A stretch of DNA of 64,000 nt from Rhipicephalus microplus (lineage: Eukaryota; Arthropoda; Arachnida; Ixodida; Ixodidae). The first letter of the stretch is position 1, and each line of letters opens with the position of its first letter. The DNA is taken from the NCBI RefSeq assembly GCF_043290135.1, contig NC_134701.1:11136001-11200000 (forward strand), given 5' to 3'. Of this stretch, positions 41,170-51,335 are shown one piece after another. The translations under genes were made by a program, and so were the position numbers. Below the pieces are notes generated by a model. The model saw only the letters and a program-made list of their open reading frames with translations. It was not told where the DNA came from and ran no database searches.

Positions 41170-41800
41170 CACCTTTCTCTATTATGCTGATAAAGAGACT
41201 GGGTCCGAAGCCTAAACTGACTTTCAGAGAGGCAGTGAGAAGAACAATAATCAATGGTGAAGTCCCTGATGGATGGAAACTTAGAGTGATGAGCATTATC
41301 TATAAAGAAAAGGGGGACAAAGATGTCATGAACGACTACCGTCCTATAACAGTGACATCAGTGGTCTACATGCTGGTGATGCAGATTATAAAGGAAAGAC
41401 TGCAGGCATGGATAGAGGATGAGGGGGTGCTGGGGGAACTGCAGAATGGGTTTTTGAAACATAAGAGGTTGGAAGACAATCTGTTCTCATTGACGCAGTG
41501 CATTGAAATAGCAGAAAAGGAACTGTGGCTAGCATTTTTGAATATCAAGGAAGCGTACGATAGCGTGGTTCAAGAGGAATTGTGCGGAATACTAGACCCA
41601 CTGGGTGTGGAAGATGAGGTCACAAACTTTTTAAAGGATATCTATAAAAGTAACAAGGTAGTTATAAAGTAGGAAAAACAGGTATGCAAGCCCACAGAGG
41701 TGAAACGGGGACTTAGGCAGGGGTGTCCTCTGTCACCCCTGTTATTTATGATGTACCTACAAGGATTGGAGGCCAAATTAGAGGGAAGTGGACGACGTGG
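41170..41800 (+). pseudogene. B4: reverse transcriptase fragment of CR1-like family B
   Basis: The frame reads LIKRLGPKPKLTFREAVRR, NDYRPITVTSVVYMLVMQII, LQNGFLKHKRLEDNLFSLT, FLNIKEAYDSVVQEELCGIL, then a stop at 41670 and GLRQGCPLSPLLFMMYLQGLE. It ends abruptly where the (TA)n tract starts. It is better preserved than B1 in this region and useful as a reference for the family. Confidence 0.88.

Positions 41801-41801
<1 letters not shown>

Positions 41802-41856
<55 letters not shown>
41802..41856. repeat. (TA)n microsatellite, left of gypsy D
   Basis: Uninterrupted TA repeats directly abut the 5' LTR. Confidence 0.98.
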
Positions 41857-41859
<3 letters not shown>

Positions 41860-41992
41860 CACAGGTAATGGGTATGAGCCATCAACTGTAGGGGGAATCC
41901 CTTGGAAGTGAAGAAAGAAGAGGGCTTTTGCGTCCTGGTCTGAGGGCAAGCAAGACGTAGTTTCGTCGCTCTCTGTTATTACGTTCGTGGCA
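41857..41992 (+). repeat. D 5' LTR (136 bp)
   Basis: Starts TGTCACAGGTAATGGG and ends ACGTTCGTGGCA. Very short for a gypsy LTR. Confidence 0.95.
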
Positions 41993-41993
41993 C

Positions 41994-42010
41994 TGGTGGA
42001 GGTGCTGGGT
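41994..42010 (+). other. D primer-binding site, tRNA-Ala
   Basis: TGGTGGAGGTGCTGGGT, one base after the LTR, is complementary to the 3' end of eukaryotic tRNA-Ala (...CAGCACCTCCACCA). Confidence 0.85.
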
Positions 42011-42141
42011 AAATGCGCCTCGGCTGCAGATTTTCAGCTGACACACCTAGCTACTTGGAGACAGCTACAGCTCCCACGGCACGAAGCAGTCGCCGCCTGC
42101 GAGGACTATCTCCCGAGTACGGTCCCCTCTCTCAAGACGAG

Positions 42142-43407
42142 ATGGCAACTTCAACTAACAACCAGGCGAGTCAAACCAACGACGCCTATTCTTTTCTCCC
42201 GCATGTTTTTCATGCGCCGCAAACACCACGCTCATTTCATGGAGACATTTATGAAGATGTTGACGACTGGCTTGACCACTTCAATCGAGTCGCCAACATC
42301 AACGAATGGGATGAAGCTCGCAAGCTGCGGAGAGTTTACTTTGCGTTAGAAGACTCTGCCAAAACGTGGTACGAGAATCACGAGGGTTCCTTTGCGACGT
42401 GGCATGAGTTCAGCCGACAGTTTCGTGATGCGTACCGCAGCACTGAAAGGAAAGAGAGAGCGGAGCAGGCTATCTCGTCTCGGAACCAACGACCCAACGA
42501 GAGAGTTTCGATGTTTGTCGAGGACATGCTTCGACTCTTCAAGCGTGCTGACCCTGCAATGTCCGAGGAAAAGAAGGTGCGGCATTTAATGCGTGGGGTA
42601 AAAGAGCAGCTCTTCGCCAGACTCGTGCGCAATCCACCGACGACTGTGGCAGAGTTCATAAATGAGGCAACCACAATGGAGCGTACTCTCCAGTATAGGT
42701 CGTCACAGTATGAACGCCACGACCTGACCCCTGCTGCATGCTTTATCGGGGCTGACAGCGAGAGGCATGCCCTCGCTGAGTTCATAAGAAGCGTCGTGCG
42801 GGACGAGCTGCGCCAACTCCAAGCAGTGGGACCCCAACCACCCGTAAGTGATCTCGAAGACTTAATCCGAAATGAGATCTGACACGTGGTCACCCCACTC
42901 GCGCCAACAAGACCTGAGGCCCCTGTGCTGACTTATGCGGTGGCTGTGCGATCTCCTGCACCACATGGCCCTGATCCCACCATGAGGAGAATGGATCAGA
43001 CTAGCCATCGATTCCAGGGCACCTCTCCGCCTCCCGTTTCAAGGTTTCAGAGTGCACCAACTTATCGTCCATGTGGATCGCGGCAGAACGCCACAAAGGC
43101 CAGCGTGTGGCGTACTTCCGATAACCGTCCACTCTGCTACCACTGTGGCGAAGCGGGTCACGCCTACCGTAACTGCCAGTACCGCCGACTTGGTCTCCGT
43201 GGCTTTCACCCAGATGCTCGGTGCCCGCGTTACGGTGAGCGTCCCCGCGACATCGAAGCGTACCTTACGGGCCAGCAAGCCCCTCGCCTTGGTCCACGCC
43301 CCCAATCACGATCTCCATCACCTCGCCGCCCCACGTCACCCATCATTCCCTCGTCATCCTATGCTCCTTTCAGAGGCCGGTCACCGAGTCCCCACAGGGG
43401 AAACTAG
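42142..43407 (+). pseudogene. D gag with one CCHC knuckle, single stop
   Basis: From ATG 42142 (an earlier in-frame ATG lies at 42013) the protein has the capsid-like region FHGDIYEDVDDWLDHFNRV, WYENHEGSFATWHEFSRQF and SMFVEDMLRLFKRADP. TGA at 42880-42882 interrupts (context EI-stop-HVV, probably CGA to TGA). The nucleocapsid part has the knuckle CYHCGEAGHAYRNC and an Arg/Ser/Pro-rich tail. It ends with TAG at 43405-43407, immediately after a slippery heptamer. Gag packages element RNA into particles. Confidence 0.92.
43398..43404 (+). promoter_or_regulatory. Predicted -1 frameshift site (GGGAAAC) at the D gag-pol junction
   Basis: In the gag frame the bases read G GGA AAC TAG, a canonical X-XXY-YYZ heptamer abutting the gag stop. 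After a -1 slip the frame reads GGG AAA CTA GAA ACC and stays open into the protease. No ATG starts pol. Confidence 0.8.
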
Positions 43408-46400
43408 AAACCGCGGCTCCTGTGGGTGAAGCTGCGTCCGAACGAACTGTCAAAGAGCCTCCTTCGACGCAAAGACCCGACGAAGACCGTTCTGACTTTC
43501 CAGTCGTTTCCGAAAGTCACAAGACTGTTTCCGCCGACATCACCGTACACGTCGATAATCACGTCGTCACTGCCCTCGTTGACACCGGCGCCGATTATTC
43601 GGTTATGAGCAGCGCCCTAGCATCCCAACTGAGGAAGGTAACCAGGCCTTGGCAAGGACCACCGTTGCGCATGGCAGGGGGCCACCTCGTGACGCCAACT
43701 GGAATGTGCACAGCCCGTGTTCGAGTCCGTGCTTCGATGTTCACAGGGTCTTTCCTCGTATTACCTGTGTGCTCCCGTCCACTCATCCTGGGGCTGGACT
43801 TTCTTCGCGAACACGGCGCAATTATTGACTTACGAGACTTGCAGGTGTCGTTCGAGGACCCGTTTCATCCTGAACCGGAAAACGCCCGCTCGTCGAAGGC
43901 TGCTCTACGTGTATCCTCCGAATCTGTTACTCTGCCTCCCCGCAGCAGCCTTTTTATCAACGTTGAATGTGACCAAGACGTCCCCGATGCTGTAATTGCA
44001 GAAGGAAATTTGTCTCTACTTTTTGCACAACAAATCTGCGTTGCCCGAGGTATTGTTCAGCCCAGTAGAAAGCAGGCTTGCCTATTAGTCACGAATTTCA
44101 GCGACGAGTATCGCCATCTTACCAAACACACTGCGATCGCATACCTTGAGGATATTGCCGACGTCCCTGGTCGCTCAACATTATCTGCTCTTTCGTCGTG
44201 CGACGATTCCGCCATGACATTTGCAAGCAATCTCGACGTAAACCAGGGTCTACCGTCTGCACAACGGGTACGTCTTTTGAAGTTACTTGGCTCATTTCGG
44301 GACTGCTTCGCTACGACTTCGAAAGTTAACCAAACACCGCTTGCTAAACATCGTATCATCACCGAGCCTACCGAGAGACCCATTCGACAGCATGCCTACA
44401 GAGTCTCGCAAAAAGAACAAGACGTTATACGCCAACAGGTCCAGCAGATGCTCAAGGACGATGTCATCCAGCCATCGACCAGTCCCTGGGCGTCCCCTGT
44501 TGTGTTAGTAAAGAAAAAAGATGGTACTCTCCGATTTTGCGTCGACTACCGAAAGTTGAATAAGATCACGAAGAAAGACGTGTATCCTTTACCACGAATT
44601 GACGACTCGCTGGACCGCATGCGCAATGCTCGTTACTTTTCTTCCATGGATCTACGCAGCGGCTATTGGCAAATATCTGTTGATGAGCGCGACCGCGAAA
44701 AGACCGCCTTCATTACTCCTGACGGACTCTACGAGTTCAAGGTCCTTCCATTCGGCTTGTGCTCGGCACCAGCTACTTTTCAAAGAATGATGGACACGGT
44801 TCTTTCTGGGCTAAAATGGCAATCGTGTCTTGTCTACCTTGACGATGTGGTCGTCTTCTCGGACACGTTTGAGCAGCACGTCCAGCGCTTACAGGCAGTT
44901 CTTCAGGCGATTCGAACAGCTGGACTTTCTCTCAAACCTTAGAAATGCCACTTTGCATTCGAGGAACTGAAATTTCTTGGTCACGTCGTCAGCCACGCCG
45001 GTATACATCCAGACCCTGAGAAAATGAAAGCTGTTGCCGCATTTCCTGTCCCAACAAACAAGCGCGACCTCCGCCGATTTCTGGGACTCTGCGCATATTA
45101 CAGACGCTTCGTCAAAGGCTTTTCTAAAATCACTGAACCGCTAAATGAACTTACAAAAGACGGCGTACCATTTGTTTGGGGCCATGATCAGCATCACGCC
45201 TTTGACACGCTACGAAACCATCTCCAAGCCCCACCTGTACTCGGTCACTTTGACGACAACGCTGCCACAGAGCTACACACAGATGCCAGCAACGTAGGAC
45301 TTGGAGCTGTACTGGTTCAATGGCAAAATGGCATAGAGCGCGTGATTGCCTATGCAAGGCGAACACTATCATCTGCAGAGAAAAACTACTCTGCAACAGA
45401 AAAAGAATGCTTAGCCGTTGTTTGGGCTATAACAAAGTTTCGCCCTTATTTGTACGGTCGACCATTCAAGGTAGTTAGCGACCATCATTCTTTATGCTGG
45501 CTCGCCAACCTCAAAGACCCTTCCGGTCGTCTAGCACGCTGGAGCCTTCGGCTGCAAGAATTTGACGTTACAGTCATTCACAAGTCAGGACGCAAACACA
45601 CTGATGCGGACTGTCTCCCACGTGCACCAATTGGAAGTACGAACGCAGACGTTGAAGAGGACGATACATTCCTTTCCTCTGTGTCAGCAACCGACTTGGC
45701 TCAACAATAACGCGACGACATGGAGCTAAGCCCGCTGATTGACTACCTCGAAGGCCGAAAACGCAGCCTTCCTCGAAACTTCGCACGTTCGCTGGCCTCG
45801 TTCTGCATAAGGGATGGAGTCCTCTATAAGAAAAATTTCGACCATACCCAGGCTACTTACCTACTGGTTGCGCCGGCCTCACTTCGGGACGATATTTTAC
45901 ATGCTTGTCACGACGAACCATCATCCGGACACCTTGGCTACACGCGCACATTGGAAAGAATTCGCCGCTCATACTACTGGCCCCGCCTCGCGAAGACAGT
46001 CAAGCAGTACGTCCGCACATGCCGCGACTGCCAACGCCGTAAGACTCCACCTGTCCGACCAGCAGGACTACTACAGCCCATCGCCACGCCGAAGACACCA
46101 TTTCATCAAATTGGCATTGACTTGCTCGGCTCATTTCCCACCTCTTCGTCTGGAAACCGGTGGGTTGTGGTTGCCACCGATTATTTAACGCGTTACAGCG
46201 AAACAAAGGCCCTGCCCAAAGCTACCGCAGCCGAAATCGCACAGTTTTTTGTCACCAGCATTGTACTTCGTCACGGAGCGCCAGCTGTGATAATTACTGA
46301 TCGTGGTACAGCTTTCACCGCAGAGATGCTTCAAAAAGTGCTGAGACTAAGTGGTACAGAACATCGGAAAACCACGGGTTATCACCCCCAAACAAATGGG

Positions 46401-46976
46401 CTCACTGAACGGTTGAACAAGACAATTGCAGATATGCTGTCAATGTATGTGGCCGTTGATCACAAGAACTGGGATGATATACTCCCTTATGTAACTTTTG
46501 CTTACAATACAGCAGTCCAAGAGAGTACAGGTTTCACCCCATTTCGCTTAGTTCATGGTCGAGAGGTCACCACAATGCTTGACGCAATGCTCCTTCCCAA
46601 CAACTTGAGCATGTTCGACACGGACGCTGCATTGTTCGCTCAACGCGCCGAGGAGGCCCGTCAACTCGCCCGATGCCGTATTCAGGCTCGCCAAACTGTT
46701 GACGCACACCGCTACAACCTTAAACACCGAGAGGTTACCTTCCAACCAGGCGATGAAGTTTGGGTGTGGACTCCCATCCGACAGCGTGGTCACTCTGAGA
46801 AGTTGCTTCGGCGCTACTTCGGCCCTTACAAAGTTCTGCGCCGACTCAGTGACGTTACGTATGAAGTTCTCCCTGAGGGCACCTCAAGACGTTCCCGTTG
46901 GTTTCCACAAAGTGATGTGGTGCACGTGTCAATACTCAAGCCATATTTCTCGCGTCATCCATCGAACGTGCACTAA
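43398..46976 (+). pseudogene. D pol: protease, reverse transcriptase, RNase H, integrase; two in-frame stops
   Basis: One frame runs throughout. Protease: VTALVDTGADYSVMS and [13 protein letters not shown]. Reverse transcriptase: [51 protein letters not shown] and catalytic VYLDDVVVF (about 44840). RNase [20 protein letters not shown] and SDHHSLCWL. Integrase zinc domain: HDEPSSGHLGYTRTLERIR with CRDCQRRK. Catalytic core: IGIDLLGSF, IITDRGTAFTAEM and YHPQTNGLTERLNKTI. GPY/F module: RRYFGPYKVLRRLSDVTYEV. Stops are TAG 44940 (before KCHFAFEE) and TAA 45708. Catalytic residues are intact, so decay seems very recent. Confidence 0.93.
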
Positions 46977-47175
46977 CTTACCATGCAATGACTATTTTTT
47001 TTGCCACTTTGGTTTTTTTTATTGTCTTGTGTACTTACTCCTTTCTTTATTGAGTTCTTCTACGACGCCAGCCCATTTTTTCCCTCACGACGGAGTTGTC
47101 GGGTTCCATGGTAGCATCTTTTCTTTCGCATTTTTTTTCTCAACGCTCGTTACCAGCATCGAGCCGATGCTTTTC

Positions 47176-47190
47176 GAGGAGAGGGAGTAA
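47176..47190 (+). other. D polypurine tract
   Basis: GAGGAGAGGGAGTAA directly precedes the 3' LTR, where plus-strand DNA synthesis would be primed. Confidence 0.75.
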
Positions 47191-47324
47191 TGTCACAGGT
47201 AATGGGTAGGAGCCATCAACTGTAGGGGGAATCCCTTGGAAGTGAAGAAAGAAGAGGGCTTTTGCGTCCTGGTCTGAGGGCAAGCAAGACGTAGTTTCGT
47301 CGCTCTCTGTTATTACGTTCGTGG

Positions 47325-47326
<2 letters not shown>
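47191..47326 (+). repeat. D 3' LTR (136 bp)
   Basis: Identical to the 5' LTR except for one base. (TA)n follows immediately. Confidence 0.95.

Positions 47327-47369
<43 letters not shown>
47327..47369. repeat. (TA)n microsatellite, right of gypsy D
   Basis: Uninterrupted TA repeats between the D 3' LTR and an inverted repeat. Confidence 0.98.
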
Positions 47370-47371
<2 letters not shown>

Positions 47372-47571
47372 AGAATAAAAGGAGTTTGACTCACAAGTGA
47401 AAAGATTTTTTACTTGACGTTTCGACCGTGGGCCCGGCCTTCGTCAGAATGAAAAATTCTGACGAAGCCTTCGTCAGAATGGGTTTTTCATTCTGACGAA
47501 GGCCGGGCCCACGGTCGAAACGTCAAGTAAAAAATCTTTTCACTTGTGAGTCAAACTCCTTTTATTCTCCT
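47370..47571. repeat. Inverted repeat (about 87-bp arms) with hammerhead-like boxes, flanked by (TA)n
   Basis: Left arm 47370-47457 and right arm 47485-47571 are complementary apart from one 1-nt length difference. The 27-nt centre is itself partly palindromic. On the plus strand the right arm has CTGACGA (47494-47500), a possible stem GGCC/GGTC, then GAAACGTC (47518-47525). These resemble the conserved hammerhead ribozyme boxes CUGANGA and GAAA with a very short, self-complementary stem III. The left arm carries the same motif on the minus strand. Such motifs are known in Penelope-like elements. One extra A before stem II makes activity uncertain. Confidence 0.7.
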
Positions 47572-47601
47572 ATTATTCCCGGATCCGGCGACAAACGCTC
47601 C

Positions 47602-47605
<4 letters not shown>

Positions 47606-47685
<80 letters not shown>
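47606..47685. repeat. (TA)n microsatellite
   Basis: About 40 TA units to the right of the inverted repeat. Confidence 0.98.
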
Positions 47686-47691
<6 letters not shown>

Positions 47692-48204
47692 CCTCTTGGC
47701 AAATGATGGTGCCGCAAAATTTCTTAAAGAGGATACGCTCACCTCCAAAACCAGGTATGTATTAAATTACTAATACTTTCTGTTATTGAAAATGTAATCG
47801 CATTGTCGCACAAGCACTCGCTGCCAATTGAAGTAATGAAGCTGAAGACCACAAATATATCGTCTCTCATTGTCTCTCAGGTATTGTTTCTGAATGTTGA
47901 AGAAAACTCACTAGTGTTGATATTGATACGTATACATGAGAATATTAGCGAAATCACGCAACAATATATTTTATGCCAACCTAAATAAATACATGTTATT
48001 TACAATGCTCATTCGGCAACCAAGGCCGGCCCGACGTGTTGTCGACTGCTAACTCTGACGAGTGTTTTGCCCTTTTTACCGCGAGATATCTTTGAAAACC
48101 AACGGCTTGAGCGATGAAGGTACAGTGGTCCACACACAACTTTACCCGACCGGAATTCTTATGACTGGTGCCGTATACAAACTAGCACATATCCAAATCT
48201 TTCG
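47686..48204. other. Unassigned sequence with one weak exon-like stretch
   Basis: VVLLANDGAAKFLKEDTLTS is readable just after (TA)n and ends at a GTATGT donor-like site (47755). There is no supporting acceptor because (TA)n precedes it. The remainder is AT-rich. Confidence 0.25.
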
Positions 48205-48450
48205 TTGAAGCATGCTAATCACCCTGCGATGTACAGCGATAGTTCGTGGTGCGGAGGCAGGCCCACTCTCGCCCATATAACGTGGAAATGTTGGAAAAGG
48301 CCAACCGAAATTAACTCGCCGCAAATAGCCGGCGAAATTTCCGCAAGGGTGCAGTGGGAGACTTTGCTCGCCAGCGAGGATCTGGGAGTGCAACTAGCGC
48401 TCCTCGACCAGGTGCAGCGGGCCGCTAAAGCCAGTGGAGCCCTGGAATAG
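48205..48450 (+). mobile_element. LINE tail, C-terminal fragment only
   Basis: The frame SSWCGGRPTLAHITWKC keeps part of a CCHC knuckle, followed by ARVQWETLLASEDLGVQLALL and LDQVQRAAKASGALE to TAG 48448-48450. This matches the style of the LINE tail at 9650-10284 (I/R1/LOA-like C-terminus). It is a 5'-truncated copy. Confidence 0.65.
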
Positions 48451-48479
48451 GGGCCCCACCCACATGCTCCCCATATCTT

Positions 48480-48865
48480 TTAGATGCGGAGCATCTTATA
48501 CTCGCGCCTTGTAGTGCGCCGTCCGCACCGCTTCTCGAACATTCGACAGCTGACGCGCGCGCATGCGCCGTCGCGCCGTCGCCCGCTCTTCCACCATCTG
48601 TGCATCCCTTCCTCCTCTACACACCGCGCGCGCTTCACTCCTCCACCATCTGTGCACCCTTCCTCCTCTACACACCGCGTTCGACATCTACAATTCTCCT
48701 GATTCTCCAGTGGACGCGCATGTGGCGTCGCGCTTCGAGAACATTCAACAGCTGACAGTGCATGCGCCGTCGTGCTGTATATATACTCAAGGTCGGCGCT
48801 CGCTCGCTCAGTTGCCGCTCGTCGGTTGGTTTGTACGGCGCGTCGACGTCCAAGGTCGCGGTGAA
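48480..48865 (+). promoter_or_regulatory. GC-rich promoter-like region with TATA box
   Basis: The stretch is rich in CpG and CTCG motifs. It contains two degenerate copies of CCACCATCTGTGCAYCC (48589 and 48643) and a TATATATAC box at about 48779-48787, followed 25-35 bp later by CGCTCGCTCGCTCAGTTG, a plausible initiator region. It precedes the candidate first exon. Confidence 0.4.
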
Positions 48866-49002
48866 ATGAATTCCAACGAATCCACAAACACTATGATCGA
48901 CGTCCCTTCGACCAGCGCCGCCCTTTCGCATACGTGTGTACGTGTTCACTCATTTAACACCCCCTCCTACAACCACGTTAACCAATTTAGCCATCGACCC
49001 AA
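48866..49002 (+). CDS. Candidate host first coding exon (unknown gene)
   Basis: ATG 48866 opens MNSNESTNTMIDVPSTSAAL and continues to SHRPK, ending at CCCAA|GTAAGT, a consensus 5' splice donor at 49003. A TATA-like box lies about 80 bp upstream. The protein is Ser/Thr/Asn-rich and not recognised. The donor-bearing end is tandemly repeated (next feature). Confidence 0.35.
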
Positions 49003-49095
49003 GTAAGTCGCAATTTAACACCCCATTTCACAACCACGTTAACCAATTTAGCCATCGACCCAAGTAAGTCGCACTTTAACACCCCGCTAACCAAT
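48953..49095 (+). repeat. 61-bp tandem repeat duplicating a splice donor
   Basis: TTTAACACCCC recurs at 48953, 49014 and 49075 with period 61. The first two units both end CGACCCAAGTAAGTCGCA. The third is truncated. Confidence 0.85.
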
Positions 49096-50126
49096 TATAT
49101 GGTCCGCATCCTCCTCAGTGTTCCCCCGAGGGAAGCTGCGGGCAATTTTTTTTCCTTGTTTCTTTTTTTTTCAAATAAACGTTTTGATATATATATTTGC
49201 ACGTGCGTTTGGCGCGCTTGGCATTCGCTCGTGCACCGACGCTGCCCCGAACCATGTCGCCGACCACGTGCTGACGCAGCTGGCAGTGAAACTTGGGCCG
49301 AGTTTTTTGGAATGTCTAGTGGCAAGGGAAGTCGGCTGCCAACTACGTGCCAGCCATCCACCAATCGGCGGCAGTTGGCCAAGGTTGCTCTGGTAGACAG
49401 TTGACGCCCGGCCGCGATAAACATCGCACACGCTGTGACCGTCGATAATCTGAAGTTATCGCCACCACACAGCATTACGCACACAAGGGCTTTGAAGGCT
49501 CTTAAGTGCCGCCTCCAACTAGGAAACGCGAACACGTGCGTCATACACGTAAATCGCAAAATGATCGTGACCACAAACAGTTTTTTTTTTTGCCGTTGGT
49601 CTTCGGCATTATACCGGAGATATTTTAGAGACATCGGCTTTGCCTTTATCGTCGTGCACTGAGAAAGAGGACACGCGTGTATCCCCATTTGCAGTATATA
49701 CACACGGAAGACAACCGTCAACAGAGCATTCGAGCATACGTAATAAAACACTTCAATGCACATCAAGCGAGAAATTAATGAAGGATGCAAGTGCAAAGCG
49801 AAAATCACCAGGGCCATTCGTGCCGGATTAAGTGAGCTTCGTACCTCTGCTCGCACAGATTGTTCGTGCATGCAATTCGTCGCTTTAGCATCATGTGTGT
49901 GCCCACGTTTAACGCATTTAGGCGTTACACACTTAATCAGGTCCCGCCTAAAGTGCTAGATATAGTCAGGAAGCAGAAAACTTTTTATTATAGTTTCTTG
50001 GATATATAGCCAGCATTTAACCAGGACCGGATTTAGAGTGTACAGAACGCACGTCGGAGTGCTTGCCTCCAACTCGATGTAACGCGCTGCTCGCTTGCGC
50101 CTAAATTACCATTTGCAGAACGCCGA
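49096..50126. other. Unassigned sequence
   Basis: A 258-codon open frame exists on the minus strand (49095-49871), but its composition is irregular and it shows no domain. A plus-strand stretch around 49230-49330 (VADHVLTQLAVKLGPSFLEC) looks protein-like in codon use but lacks boundaries. Neither is called as a gene. Confidence 0.3.
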
Positions 50127-50131
50127 AATAT

Positions 50132-50283
50132 TGCTACGTAGCTGAAGTATCAGCGGTCAGAAGACGACAACAAGGAAGTGGTCTGTCGGTTGTGCGTGCT
50201 GTCTTCCACCTTAGTCGACGCCATACGCATCAGTTTGGCTATAGATTTTAAATAGACACACCTCGTGTCATTTCTACGTAACA
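50132..50283 (+). repeat. E 5' LTR (152 bp)
   Basis: Begins TGCTACGTAGCTGAAG and ends TTCTACGTAACA. Same length as the 3' LTR with scattered substitutions. Confidence 0.93.
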
Positions 50284-50289
50284 TCTTTG

Positions 50290-50306
50290 TGGCGGAGGTG
50301 CTGGTT
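50290..50306 (+). other. E primer-binding site, tRNA-Ala-like
   Basis: TGGCGGAGGTGCTGGTT matches the D primer site except at position 4 and the end. It lies 6 nt after the LTR. Confidence 0.65.
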
Positions 50307-51164
50307 ACTTCCCCGTCCTCATCACGAAGCTCCGCAACGACCGCATCATCATAGGTCCAGCCATGTCCCAGGTTGAACAACCATCGTCTTCGCCACCTGC
50401 CCCTACCGTGACTTCTACATACGTCATTCTGCCTCCTGCTCGTGATCCCGGTGCATTTCCCGGTCAGGATGGCGTTGACGTCGATCAACCGGTAGGAACG
50501 GGTCAGCGCAAGCTATAGGGGGGACCCGACTCTTATGCTTGCCAATGTGCTTTTTTACCTCGATAGCCCACCTCGAGTGTGGTTCGAGACGCACGAAGCG
50601 GAGATTACGAGCTGGGACTCCTTTAAAGAGAAGATCCGCGACATTTTTGGCGACACCGTTGGGCGGCAGATCGCAGCGCGGAATCAACTGGCGGCTCGTG
50701 CACAGACGTCGACGGAGTCGTACGTCGCGTACATTCACGGCGTCATCGCCCTATGCCGCCATATTGACGAGCACATGAGTGAGTCTGAGAAAGTGGCCCA
50801 TGTGCTGAAAGGCATAGCAGACGACGCATTTAATCTTCTAGTTTACAACAACGTCACCACCGTCGATGCCATCATTAAAGAGTGCCGGCGGCTCGAAGAA
50901 GCCAAGAGCCGCCGTATTACTCAGCGATTCAACCGGCTGCCCAACACGGCCGCAACCTCATCGTGTGAAGCCGCCCGGCAGTCCCCCACGTATGACAATG
51001 TCACACGCATTTTTCGTCGGGAAATCGAAGCCGCCTGTCCGGCTCCTCTTCAGCCACCTGTTTTTGCAACGCTCGCCTCTGACCAACAACAGCCGTCAGT
51101 GGCGTTAATACAAGCTGTGGTGAGGCAGGAGTTTGCGAACCTCGGCCTTCCATCGGCATGTCCC

Positions 51165-51335
51165 TTCATAGTAATAAGGGCTGCAGCGCGAGCACGAATG
51201 TGCTAGAAGAAACAGACAAAGTCGAGGTACGGAAGGCAAAAGAGGACAACACGTCCCCTTTTGCCTTCCGTACCTCGACTTTGTCTGTTTCTTCTAGCAC
51301 ATTCGTGCTCGCGCTGCAGCCCTTATTACTATGAA
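51165..51335. repeat. Perfect 78-bp inverted repeat with 15-nt loop inside E gag
   Basis: Arms 51165-51242 and 51258-51335 appear fully complementary, with no mismatch seen. The interrupted gag sequence continues on both sides. No transposase gene or clear target duplication is visible (TTCA occurs at both edges but may be part of the arm). It could be a foldback transposon, a MITE or a snap-back insertion. Confidence 0.9.

Larger units (their letters stand above)
41857..47326 (+). mobile_element. D: Ty3/gypsy LTR retrotransposon, nearly complete
   Basis: Two 136-bp LTRs with TG...CA ends differ at one site (T/G at position 19). Between them lie a primer-binding site, gag, pol in the -1 frame, and a purine tract. 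It sits within (TA)n, so a target duplication cannot be resolved. Damage is limited to one stop in gag and two in pol. The structure has no env. Confidence 0.95.

Noticed and set aside
47370..47571. MITE with terminal inverted repeats of a cut-and-paste transposon
   Set aside because: The arms occupy almost the entire unit, no target duplication can be read in the (TA)n context, and the internal boxes suggest a Penelope origin. Not excluded if TA is the target duplication.
41802..47685. Tyr-Ile repeat peptides over (TA)n
   Set aside because: Simple translation of TA dinucleotide repeats.
49095..49871. 258-codon minus-strand open frame
   Set aside because: Irregular composition, no domain or repeat similarity, and a poly-Lys end that comes from a T-rich tract. 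Treated as chance.
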